NCBI RefSeq assembly: GCF_022965805.1
Contig: NC_133110.1
Location: forward strand, 30,252,668 to 30,316,667
Length of the DNA: 64,000 nucleotides
Direction of reading: 5' to 3'
DNA from: Primulina eburnea
Lineage: Eukaryota; Streptophyta; Magnoliopsida; Lamiales; Gesneriaceae
Shown: in pieces, positions 46,134 to 56,846 of the stretch
Position numbering within the stretch: position 1 is the first letter of the stretch
Layout of the letters: every line of letters begins with the position of its first letter
Translations under genes and position numbers: made by a program
Notes under the pieces: model-generated
Databases searched by the model: none
What the model saw: only the letters and a program-made list of their open reading frames with translations
What the model was told of the DNA's origin: nothing

Positions 46134-46202
46134 ATGCATTAAGATTTTGGGATTTGGAACTGTTCTTTTGGGTTTAATCTCTGGTAACTTTTGTAGCTAG
46201 AG

Positions 46203-49200
46203 ATGTCTGGTTTTGACGACGATGCTAGTAGTCATGGCAGCATTGGACGCTGGGGAGACCGCGACGATCGGGAGCATCGCCGAGAGCATCGAGAACGTCG
46301 TCAACACCGTCGTGATGAGCCTCGGAGTTTTAGTATGCATCGGTTCTTGCAGATGGGGCCGAAACCTCTTTCGGGCGGTGAGACTCCGGATGTTGCGGAG
46401 AACTGGCTTGAGAGGATGGAGAGCTGCTTCAAGACTTTTCAGTGCTCGGCGGAGCAGCAGATTGATACCCTTGATTTCTTGCTGGAGGGTGGTGCGCGTA
46501 AGTGGTGGAGGTCTACCTCTGTACCGATAGTTCAGCGACAGGGTCGAGTTCTTTGGGCCGATTTCCGAGCCGCTTTCATGCTGCTTTACTTTCCGCCAGC
46601 TCTTCTGCAGACCAAGGCGATTGAGTTGATCAATCTGAAGCAGGGAAGTTTGTCTGTTGATGAGTATCAGCAGAAGTTCTTTGAGTTGCTTCCGTATGTT
46701 CCACATGTCAGTGACAATGCTAGGGCCAAGTATAACCATTTTCTTCAGGGCCTCAATCAGGAGATTTATGATCGGGTTGTTGTCTGTGATGATCCGACAT
46801 CGTATGAGGGCCTTGTGAACCGTTGTCGCCAGGCTGAGGGCAGCTTGCTGAGAGGTCGAGCCATGCAGTCTGCTCGTCCTACTAGTTCTTTGGGTCCCCG
46901 CGCCCAAGCATTTAAGAAGGCTGGATCTACTTCTTCTTCCTCTGGATCTGGAGGAGTTCACCATTTTGGGAAGAAGAAGGGCCCGTGTCAGCATTGCGGG
47001 AAGGATCATCCGACGGAGCGTTGTCGCAAGGTTGCGGGTGCTTGTTACAAGTGCGGTGAGATGGGCCACATGAAGAGAGATTGTCCACAGATGGGCAGAG
47101 GATCAGGATCTGGTTCTCAGGCTTCAGTTCATCAGAGACCACAGCAGGGACAGTCTACTCAGGGTTCTAACCTCCGACCGCGTACTCAAGGGCAGGTCTT
47201 TGCTCTTAACCAGGATCAGGCTGCTGAGGAGAACGAGAGAGTTATCGCAGGTGTTTTTTTATTATATGGATTACCTGCTTACGTTCTCATTGATACTGGT
47301 GCATCACATTCATTCATATCTGCGAGATTTGCTAAGCGTCATGCGTTACCTTTCACTTCTTTGGACGTTGTGGTATCTGTTTCCACACTGATGGGTCATT
47401 CGGTGCTAGCTAAACGTCTAGTTTTGGGTTGTCCTCTAGAGTTTGAGGGTAATGTTTTAACTGCTAATTTGATGATTCTTGCGATGGAGGATTTTGATTG
47501 CATTCTGGGAATAGATGTGCTGACTGTGTTTAGAGCTACTGTGGACTGTTATCAGAAGTTTGTGCAGTTTCGTCCAGTTGAGGGCGACAGTTGGTTTTTC
47601 TATGGAGAGGGAGCGCGACCCCCGATGCCTGTGGTTTCTGCTCTGAAAGCCTGTCGTGCTTTAGAGTCGGGCGGGGAAGGCTACCTTATCTATGCTATTG
47701 ATTCGTCCGCAGATAGTGTCGGTATCAGTGACATTCCAGTGGTTTGCGATTTTCCGGATGTTTTTCCAGAGGAGATTCCTGGTTTTCCTCCCGTTCGGGA
47801 AGTGGATTTCGGCATTGATTTAGTGCCAGGCACGGCACCAATCTCTAGGGCTCCTTATCGTTTAGCTCCATCGGAGATGCAAGAATTGAAACAGCAGTTG
47901 CAGGATCTTCTTGACAAGGGGTATATTCGACCCAGTGTGTCCCCGTGGGGAGCACCAGTTCTTTTTGTCAAAAAGAAGGATGGTTCTATGCGGCTCTGCA
48001 TAGATTATCGGTAGTTGAATCGTGCTACGATAAAGAATAAGTATCCGTTGCCACGGATTGATGATTTATTTGATCAACTGCAAGGTACCTCTGTGTATTC
48101 CAAGATTGATTTAAGGTCTGGTTATCATCAGCTTCGGGTTCATCAGGGAGATATATCGAAGACTGCATTCAGGACCCGGTATGGGCATTATGAGTTTCTG
48201 GTTATGCCTTTTGGGGTGACGAATGCACCAGCAATTTTTATGGATCTGATGAATCGGGTATTTCGGGATTTCTTGGATAAGTTTGTTGTGGTGTTTATAG
48301 ATGATATCTTAATCTATTCGCATGATCAGCAAAAACACGTACAACACTTAAGGATTATTTTACAGACACTTCGCGAGAATCAGCTTTATGCGAAGTTGAG
48401 TAAATGTGAGTTTTGGATTGACAGGGTTGTATTCCTTGGTCATGTCATTTCTAGCAAGGGAGTTTCAGTTGACCCGAGCAAGGTGGAAGCGGTATTGAAC
48501 TGGTCGCGTCCGACGACAGTAGCCGAGATCCGCAGTTTTCTGGGATTGGCTGGGTATTATCGCCGTTTCATTGTCAACTTCTCTCAGATTGCTAAGCCAC
48601 TCACTCAGCTCACTCGGAAAGATGTTTCATTTGAGTGGATATCAGAGTGCGAAGAGAGTTTCTTGGAACTTCGCAGACGTTTGACATCTGCGCCTGTTTT
48701 GGCTTTACCGTCTGGATCTGGTGGTTTCAGTGTTTACACCGATGCCTCTTTACAGGGACTAGGGTGTGTTCTGATGCAGAATGAGCATGTGATTGCTTAT
48801 GCGTCGAGACAGTTGAAGCCTCATGAGGAAAACTATCCTGTTCATGATCTGGAATTAGCAGCGATCGTTTTTGCTTTGAAAATCTGGCGCCATTATCTGT
48901 ATGGTGAGCGATTTGAGATTTTCACTGATCATAAGAGTTTGAAGTATCTGTTCACTCAGGCTGAGTTGAACATGCGTCAGCGTCGTTGGATGGATCTACT
49001 CAAGGATTATGATTGTGAGATCAAGTATCATCCAGGATCTGCGAATCTCACGGCCGATGCTCTTAGTCGCAAGGTGAGATTGTCTGCTCTTCAGACTTGT
49101 GCTGTATCTGGGATTATTCAGGATTTCTGTTCGATGGGATTCAATTGTAAGCATCGGAAGGGAACAGAGAGTATCCGTGTAGCTACTATTTTGTCTGAGC

Positions 49201-50630
49201 CAGTTTTGTATTCTCGGATTAGAGATGCTCAGATGTCTGATTCTAAGGTTCAGAAATTAGCTCGGTTGGCTTATGGAGATAATACTTCTGGATTCCACTA
49301 TCAGTCCGAGGGTCTTTTGTGCTTATCTGGTCGTGTTGTTGTACCGGAAGATGACACTTTGAGGGAGGAGATTTTGTCCCAGGCTCATCGTAGCAAGTTG
49401 AGTGTTCATCCGGGGAGCAACAAGATGTATAAGGATTTGAGGACTCGATTTTGGTGGAAAGATATGAAACGTAATGTTTATCAGTATGTCTCCAAGTGCC
49501 TAGTCTGTCAGCAGGTGAAGGCTGAGTATCGACGACCTGGAGGTTTGTTGCAGAATCTTCCTATTCTGGAGTGGAAGTGGGAGCATATCACGATGGACTT
49601 CGTGACTCACTTGCCTATGTCTGTGGGGAATAGAGATGCTATCTGGGTGGTAGTGGATCGGCTTACTAAGTCTGCCCATTTTCTTCCGTATAACAGAGAT
49701 TTCACTTTCGATCGGATGGCACGGTTGTACATTCAGGAGATTGTACGGTTTCATGGTGTGCCCGTGAGTATCGTTAGTGACAGAGATCCTCGATTTACAT
49801 CTAGATTTTGGGGCAGCTTTCAGCAAGCTTTGGGCACTACCTTGAGTTTGAGTACTGCATATCACCTAGAGACTGACGGTCAGTCAGAGAGGACTATTCG
49901 TACTCTTGAGGATATGTTGAGATCTTGTGTGATGGATTTCGGGCCAGCTTGGCAGGATCATCTGCCACTGATAGAGTTTGCATACAACAACAGTTTTCAT
50001 AGGAGTATTGGTATGTCTCCGTTTGAAGCCTTGTATGGTCGACGTTGTCGTACTCCTCTGTTCTGGGAGGAAGTCGGAGAACGACAGGTCGAGGGTCCAG
50101 AATTGATTCAGCAGGCCATGGACAAAGTTCTTGTGATCAAACAGCGGATTAAGACTGCTCAGGATCGACAAGCGAGTTATGCGAACACCAAGCGCAGACC
50201 TCTTCATTTTGATGCAGGCGAGAAAGTGTTTCTCAAGGTATCACCTTTTCGGAGGATTCTGAGATTTGGACTCAAGGGCAAGCTATCTCCGAGATTCATT
50301 GGTCCTTTTGAGATCTTAGAATGTGTGGGAGATTTGGCCTACAGATTAGCTTTGCCACCGTATCTGTCTAGTGTTCACAATATGTTTCATGTGTCCTTGT
50401 TGAGACGATACGTAGCGGATGAGTCTCATGTTTTGCATCCGACAGAAGTTCAGCTGAATCCGGATTTGTCTTTTGTGGAAAGACCGGTTTCGATCTTAGA
50501 CCGGAAGGATAAGGTACTGCGGAATAAGACTATTCCTCTTGTCTTAGTGCAGTGGCAGCGCCGAGGTACTGAAGAAGCTACTTGGGAACTAGAGAGTCGC
50601 ATGCGGTCAGAGCATCCAGAGTTGTTCTAG
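46203..50630 (+). CDS. Chromovirus gag-pol of G (one in-frame amber codon)
   Basis: Single frame of 1475 codons interrupted only by TAG at 48012-48014. Gag is followed by knuckles [13 protein letters not shown] and [14 protein letters not shown] (residue about 281), protease DTGASHSF (about 364), and RT from about 570 with [10 protein letters not shown] (FIDD at 48294-48305). RNase H has [10 protein letters not shown] (about 48735). The integrase HHCC finger is about 49385-49515, and the DDE triad is complete: Asp 49596-49598, Asp 49779-49781, Glu 49887-49889, the last two with 35 residues between. A chromodomain-like tail ends PELF. The amber lies inside RT, after CIDYR, so without readthrough or tRNA suppression only Gag-protease is made. 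Confidence 0.92.
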
Positions 50631-50757
50631 TTGTAGTATTTTCAGTTATGATTGTAATTTCAGTTGTAATTCATTCTTAAGTTGAATGTATTGTTGTTCA
50701 GAATTGTCATTCTTCAGACACGATTTCGCGGACGAAATCCTTTTTAGGGGGGGAGAA
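50631..50757 (+). promoter_or_regulatory. 3' untranslated region and polypurine tract of G
   Basis: About 127 bp after gag-pol. It contains GATTTCGCGGACGAAATC, an 18-base inverted repeat also found before the 3' LTR in E and in altered form in C and D. The tract AGGGGGGGAGAA then abuts the LTR at 50758. Confidence 0.8.
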
Positions 50758-51958
50758 TGTAGTATCCCGATGCCTAATTTGAGTTAATTATTGGATTAAT
50801 TATATTTCGGTGGGATCGGAAGGACCGAACCGGGTTCGGATCGTCCGAGACAGGTGGCTGGACACGTGGAAGACATGCAGGGTTCGGATCGTCCGATCAG
50901 GGTTCGGATCGTCCGAGACAGGTGGCTGGACACGTGGAAGACATGCAGGGTTCGGATCGTCCGATCAGGGTTCGGAAGGTCCGAAGTGTACCGGATCGGA
51001 TCTTCCGAAGTGGATCGGATCTACCGATCGTTGTCTATAAATAGAGGCGCGAGGCTTCACTTTTTACTCGCCCATTCCGAGTGTTCCAGAGCGTTTTAGT
51101 CGTTTCTGATGGGTTTCTAGTCTTTTCCCGAGGTTCAGGCACTAGCGGGGAGCTGCTGGTTTTGTAGCGGAGCTGTGCTCTAGTTGGGAGCTAGCGGCAT
51201 CAGTGGGCTGACTACGGACGCAGGCTTGATTCTAGGGCTGATTGCTAGGATCTACTGGTTTGAGGTACGAAAGTACTATCCGAGATAGCAGGATTGAGTA
51301 TACTTTACTATGTGTTGCATGTTTATATGTTGCATTATTATCTGTCATATGATGCATGGTTTATTATGCGGCATTTGCATAATCATGTTGGGCCTGATTA
51401 TCTTTGAGATAGCCTGTTGAGAGGGTGCTCAGCCCTCGTTTGTTGTGGATGGTTGGACCCCGTTGGCCGACGGTGGTCAGGTCACCGGTATATCCACAGG
51501 TTTATTTTGGTATGGGAGCCACCTCCTGGTGCGACGGCGCAGAGTGCTACATACCTTGACGTCATTTACCTGAGCAGTATTTCGTTATACCCAGATCCTG
51601 GTATCCAGTACATTTTGCATACATGCATGTCATAGTCTTGTATACTCATGCTTTCGGTGCTGAGCATTTTATGCTCACGTCCTCGGTTTATCTCTGTTTT
51701 GGACACCCTATTCGATGGGGCAGGTCTCAGGTTGGACGGTCCAGGAGGGAGTGGACAGGGAGCTGGCAGAGGTTGACTTGTAGTTGTTGGTATTTGTTCT
51801 TGGAATTTAGTTCGATCTGGTTGTTTAAGTATTTTGTACTTATAGATTCGATTGGGTTGTATTACTGTTTTTCCGCTGTTTACCTGATTCAGTTTTAAAT
51901 GTTAAATTTTGCATGCTTAAGATCTGATTAGTAGGTGATTCTGGAACGGGTCACTACA
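50758..51958 (+). repeat. LTR of G, 3' copy
   Basis: 1201 bp. Dyad array at 50816-51027 and TATA box at 51036-51044, at the same offsets as in the 5' LTR. Confidence 0.95.
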
Positions 51959-51963
51959 TAGAG

Positions 51964-52244
51964 TCTCAATGTTGTCCCGGGTCATAAGGACTAATTCTGT
52001 ACAACCATAAACGAGGACATTTCCACTCGATAAGTGAGAACCACTTGGAAAGCCCTTTTATGGAGGGTTGTTCAGTGCACTCTACAAGGAGCACCTATCT
52101 GCATGTTCGGACTTCACAATGTCCCCTACCAATGAAACATGGTACTCACATCGCAGATACTAGTCTCGAACTCTAGCGGCCTATATCATTCTTAGTGGCG
52201 GCTGAATCGACTAGGAACCATTTAGAATATACAGTATTACAAAT
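51964..52244 (-). repeat. Copia 5' LTR of copy B, segment 3 (truncated)
   Basis: Last part of the B 5' LTR. It stops at ...ATTACAAAT (52244). The first 150 bp or so of the LTR, including the TGTTAGAG end, are absent, and plus-orientation LTR of copy H follows directly. Confidence 0.85.
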
Positions 52245-52316
52245 GGTAGAAAGAATATGAGATGCTCATATGATGAGTATCATGAAACTCATATTTGTAA
52301 TACTGTATATTCTAAA
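52221..52316. repeat. Centre of giant inverted repeat (Copia B / Copia H)
   Basis: Arms TTTAGAATATACAGTATTAC... (from 52221, ending 52244) and its complement (52293-52316) surround a 48-bp spacer, 52245-52292. Outward, the arms continue as minus-strand LTR and copy B on the left, and plus-strand LTR and copy H on the right. The total is several kilobases per arm once C and G are removed. Confidence 0.85.
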
Positions 52317-54148
52317 CGGTTCCTAGTCGATTCAGCCGCCACTAAGAAGGATATAGGCCGCTCGAGTTAGAGACTAGTATCTGCGATGTGAGTACCATGT
52401 TTCATTGGTAGGGGACATTGTGATGTCCGAGCATGCAGATAGGTGCTCCTAGTAGAGTGCACTGAAAAATTCTCCATAAAAGGACTTTCCAAGTGGTTCT
52501 CACTTATCGAGTGGAAACGTCCTGGTTTATGGTTGTACACCATTAGTCCTTATGACCCGGGACAACATCGAGACTCTATGTGCTAGAATTACACTTTGAC
52601 TTGTTTACCGACTCTCATGGGGTCATCAGGTGGCAAGGTTGGGTGTTCTGTCGAAACACATAGGAGTCGATGCATTGTAGTCGGGTATTCACCGCTTACC
52701 TACGGGTATGGATATCCTATGTGTTTTTCATGTGAATGTAGGTTGAAATCTCTGGCCAGAGTATGGTTGTAATTATGAAAGGGGTTTCATAGATTACACC
52801 ATCGATGCAACTACAACATGACACATAGTATCGATTCATTGACAACTCTCGATATACCAATGGTTGTCGAATCGGTCGGGATATATGAGTTGAAGAGACC
52901 GTACTGTACGCTAACCATAATTGAATGGTTCTTGCAGGCACTATCATTTGATACCTAGGGTATCATGTAAGCGATGCTGCTAGGCGTTTAACATGATTGG
53001 TTGGGTACTATCAGACTTGAGTTCTGACGTTCTTGTTATCAAGGGGTTGATAAGTAAGAATGGAGCAATTGGGGTATGCTCGAATAAGGACATGTTTAGT
53101 CCGAATCACATGGAGATGTGAACCCACGGCTAGTTGTATCAATGAACCATTGAGGGCCACACAAGTACTAGCTTTCTAGATCCCGTTGAGAAGTAAAATA
53201 GTTCAATGTGTTGAACGGCTTATAAATGAGTTTATAAGCGTAAAGAAAAATAGAAGTATGACTTCTATGAGAGAAATGTAAATTTTGATTTATGGAAGTG
53301 TTCCTAAATTAAAATTTAGCCAAGTGAATAATGTATTTGAAAATTGTGATTTTCATAAACATTATTATGGACTAATTAAATTAATTCAAGTGTTGAATTA
53401 ATTAAACACTAGTGGACCTAGTAGAGTCCAAATAATTAAATTAATTCAAGTGTTGAATTAATTAAATAACATTGGGCCTTGTAGAGCCCAATTGGAAATA
53501 ATTATTTCACTAGTGGGCTTGAATAAAATCAAGTCTAATTGGGCTCAAATATGTTTGAGACAATTTAAATTGTCCATGGGCCTTGTAAAAGTTACAAACC
53601 CACTCAACTTGCATGTTTGGGGAGGTGAAGATTTGAGGATTACTTTTGAATAAAAAATTGGCATGGCATGCAACTTTTTGGACCAACTTTTCCCACAACC
53701 AAGACAAGTCTTCCCTCCTCCTTTTGGAACATGAGATGGCCGAAATTCTTTAGCAAATTCTCTCCATTTTTCTTCATTTTCTTGTTCTTCAATTGTTGGA
53801 GAATAATAATCACTTCTCTTTGAAAAATCCTCTTAATTTTCTAGTGCAAATTAAGAGGGGATCTACCTAGTTGGTGGTGGGCTTGATTTTGAAGGAAGGA
53901 CTCAAGAACAAGAAGAGCTTGTAGATTTGTCTTGCCTTTGAAGAGCCAAGTTGTTTACAACTTGGTTGGAGCCATTACATCAATATTTGAGATTGATAGG
54001 TAAAAATTCTAAAACACCCTATGTATGTGACATTATGTGTTTTGTTTTGTATTTGCTACACATTCTTGAGGTGACCGAAATTTTTGTGTAAAAATTTGAT
54101 TTTTAAACTTCCGTTGCGCTTCCGGTCACCGTAACCGATCCCCTTTCA
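52245..54148 (+). repeat. Copia 5' LTR of copy H (5'-truncated)
   Basis: Matches J from about 33325 onward and ends CTTTCA. Only one unit of the triple-dyad module (53201-53267) is present. Confidence 0.88.
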
Positions 54149-54150
54149 AG

Positions 54151-54162
54151 TGGTATCAGAGC
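54151..54162 (+). promoter_or_regulatory. Primer binding site (initiator Met-tRNA) of H
   Basis: TGGTATCAGAGC, exact match, unlike the one-mismatch site in A, B and J. Confidence 0.9.
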
Positions 54163-55904
54163 TATGGTTACGTTTTTGTGTATCATTTACAAGATATTAT
54201 ATTGAGATTGATTTCTAACCGCATGAGTGTATTTTTTGCAACAAAATACCAAGGCTTTTTGGGGGAATTTTCGGGCAGCATGTTGCTGCCCGAGGGGCTG
54301 CCCGAACAGCCCCATCAATTTAATAAAAAAAAAATTTTTTTTGCATGTTGGCCAGAATCCGGCGACGGAGCTCCGGCGACGGCGATGACGACTAGGGTTT
54401 CCAAAAGTGTTTTGGAATATCAAAGTGTCATGGGCCTTGAGTTTTTGGGCCATTAGATGGCTAACATGTTCGTGAATTTTAAATGGGCCAAAATATTTTT
54501 GGTGAAAAATGAGTTTTTGGGCCCTTAAGTTTAAAATTACAAAAGTTGCAAATATTTTCTCATGAAATAAATAATTTAAGTTGGACTTTAATTATTTATA
54601 GTAAATGGTGATTTACAAGAAATTCGGTTATAAATAAATTAATTTGAAAGTAGACAAAGGTGTTTGTATACTTTGTTAATTTAGTTTATAATCGTGGCGG
54701 TTAGTGATTGGATCAAGATATATAATATTGGATCAATTAATTATTGTGATAATTAATTGATTGTGTATGATATGTGATATTATGCATGAAGGATGATCAA
54801 AAGCCCAAGCCCAATTTGCTAGGTGTATGCTAGGATATTTTGTGTTGAATGATTGTAATAATTATCAATTTATAAAGTGGGCTTGGTTTATGGCCCGTTC
54901 CCACCACATGAGATGTATCCCTATTTGCCATGGATATTTATTTGTAAATATTAGTATAGTGGATGATCAAGATTGGAAGATGGTGGCCATGATGATTATG
55001 AAGATCGAAGACATGTAAATATTGGAAGCTAATGTAATAGTTGCATTTACATCCCGTGCATTTACCCTAGGATTGGACCTAGGCCCGTGTTTAGCTCACA
55101 CGGGCCATTAGTATTGGGGCGATTGATCATCCTTGTTTGTTTACTGTTTATAATATATGCATGATATGTTATAAATAATGAGTATGTGCGTTATTATTAT
55201 GATAATAACAAAGTTACATGAATCCGGCAAACATACGATCAAACATGGCGAGCTTTTAAAATAAAATTAATGATGAGACCTTTAAAAATTAAAAAGCCTC
55301 ATTTTGAATAAGATTCAAAATTAATATCAAGCCTGAAAAAGAGAATTATAAATTTGTTTATAATTTTCTTGTCTTCCATCGACAATGAGTGCATGATGAA
55401 CGCTACCCGTACTCGGGGCTCGGCTCATATTATTGGGGGAGCTTTGGGTGCCGGAAAGCTGTGACATCCATTGACATGGTGATGTGAACTACATGGAACC
55501 CCCATGAATTCGGCTCATATTATTGAGGGAACTCATGGCGACCGTCCATTAAGGTTCAACATCGATGGGTAAGGCTTGACACGTGAAGATGAACGACGTC
55601 ATATTATTGGGTTCTAATCAAACGTGAGACAAAAGTTTACATAGAGGGTTGCATTGTGATGCAATTGGAAACTACCTTTTAGGAATTGTGATTGGCTGAT
55701 ATTATTTGGAATCATAATTCGCTAATTGGACCTTACGTACCTACTGAGGAAAGGAGTTTCCCGTTTTCACTAGAGGGTAGTGAAAGATGTCAAAACAGTG
55801 GGAGCAAATATTTATGAAGTAAAAGTCCAAACTTCATATCTTACTAAATATTTTAAAATAGTCACCAACATTTATCTGTTTTTACTTTTCAGTACAAATT
55901 GACA
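54163..55904 (+). other. Copia leader of H
   Basis: Non-coding leader with a shortened hairpin cluster (54272-54313) and TCATATTATTG motifs at about 55424, 55514 and 55600. Confidence 0.75.
54272..54313 (+). repeat. Shortened GC hairpin cluster in Copia leader (H)
   Basis: Retains the first stem, CGGGCAGCATGTTGCTGCCCG, and the final GGGGCTGCCCGAACAGCCCC stem. The middle stems found in A, B and J are missing, consistent with deletion between repeats. Confidence 0.8.
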
Positions 55905-56846
55905 ATGTCTTCGATTCGCAATCCGATATCCGTAATACTCGACAAACACATATTAACTGGACCTAATTACCTCACTTGGCTAAGAAACCTGAAAATCGTC
56001 TTGAATTCGGAAAGGGTAGCATATACACTGACTGAGTCGCCCCCTGTTGAGGCTCCGACTGACTGCAATCCTGAGGAATTGCAGGCTTACAAGGAATGGT
56101 GTGACCATGACTTGATAGCCAGGTGTTATATGCTGACTTCTATGAATGATGAGCTGCAGAGGCGTTTTGAGGATGCAAAAAATGCTGCTGACATTCATAA
56201 GCACCTCAAAGAGCTCTTTGGTGAGCAGACTCGGCCTCTTAGGCATGCTACCGTCAAGGAGCTGATCACTATGCGCATGCGAGATGGGGCCTCGGTCCAT
56301 AAGCATGGCCTGAAGTTGATTGGGCTCGTGGATAAGCTCGTTGGCATGGATATGATCTTGCCTTCGGAGTTGACCACCGATGTGTTGCTGTTATCATTGC
56401 CTAGCTCATTTGATCCTTTTGTGGTGAACTTCAACATGAACAAGATGGAGCCGACCCTTGAGGAGTTGGTGAATATGCTTGTTACGTTTGAATCAACCAT
56501 CAAGAAAGAGAAGTTGGTTCTTTATGTGGGTTCTTCATCTGGTACGAAGATTGATCTACATGGGAAGGGAAAGAAGAGTTCTTTCCAACGTCCCAAGAAG
56601 AACGTGCCCTTGATGAGGCAATCTCCGAATCTCGTTGTGGCAGCCACACCAGTTAAGGCTGACAAGACTAGTGATGTTTGTCATCACTGCAAGAAGCCTG
56701 GACATTGGAGGCGAAATTGCAAGGAATATCTGGCCCAGAAGAGTTCTGGAAATGGTATGTTCTACATTGAAGTAAACATTTCAATTAACTCTACTTCTAG
56801 GGTATTAGATACCGGTTGTGGCTCACATCTCTGTAATGTGTTATAG
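55905..56846 (+). CDS. Copia gag plus protease start, copy H
   Basis: About 313 residues from the ATG at 55905. Gag domain, basic linker, intact knuckle CHHCKKPGHWRRNC (about 56680-56725), then protease start with the intact active-site motif DTGCGSH. It stops at TAG 56844-56846 a few residues later. Compared with J it lacks the stop after the knuckle, so J and H were truncated independently beyond Gag. Confidence 0.88.
   Translation: MSSIRNPISVILDKHILTGPNYLTWLRNLKIVLNSERVAYTLTESPPVEAPTDCNPEELQAYKEWCDHDLIARCYMLTSMNDELQRRFEDAKNAADIHKHLKELFGEQTRPLRHATVKELITMRMRDGASVHKHGLKLIGLVDKLVGMDMILPSELTTDVLLLSLPSSFDPFVVNFNMNKMEPTLEELVNMLVTFESTIKKEKLVLYVGSSSGTKIDLHGKGKKSSFQRPKKNVPLMRQSPNLVVAATPVKADKTSDVCHHCKKPGHWRRNCKEYLAQKSSGNGMFYIEVNISINSTSRVLDTGCGSHLCNVL

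Larger units (their letters stand above)
44917..51958 (+). mobile_element. Ty3/Gypsy chromovirus G, nearly intact
   Basis: 7042-bp plus-strand element with two 1201-bp LTRs (44917-46117, 50758-51958), iMet primer site, purine tract and TAGAG duplications. I count about nine substitutions between the LTRs (0.75%). Gag-pol is one frame broken by a single amber codon. It is the best preserved coding element in the window. Confidence 0.96.
2643..52244 (-). mobile_element. Copia copy B, interrupted by elements C and G
   Basis: Minus-strand Copia element. The 3' LTR is 2643-3913 and the internal region 3914-8970. The 5' LTR is split into 8971-9754, 44041-44916 and 51964-52244 by insertions of C and G. 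The first 150 bp or so of the 5' LTR are missing, because the LTR is fused head to head with the LTR of copy H. Gag is open, pol is broken, and the integrase core is deleted with the same junction as in H, I and J. Confidence 0.85.

Noticed and set aside
46197..47069. 290-codon minus-strand frame opposite G gag
   Set aside because: Shadow of the well-supported plus-strand gag; no recognisable domain, and it runs against all element signals.
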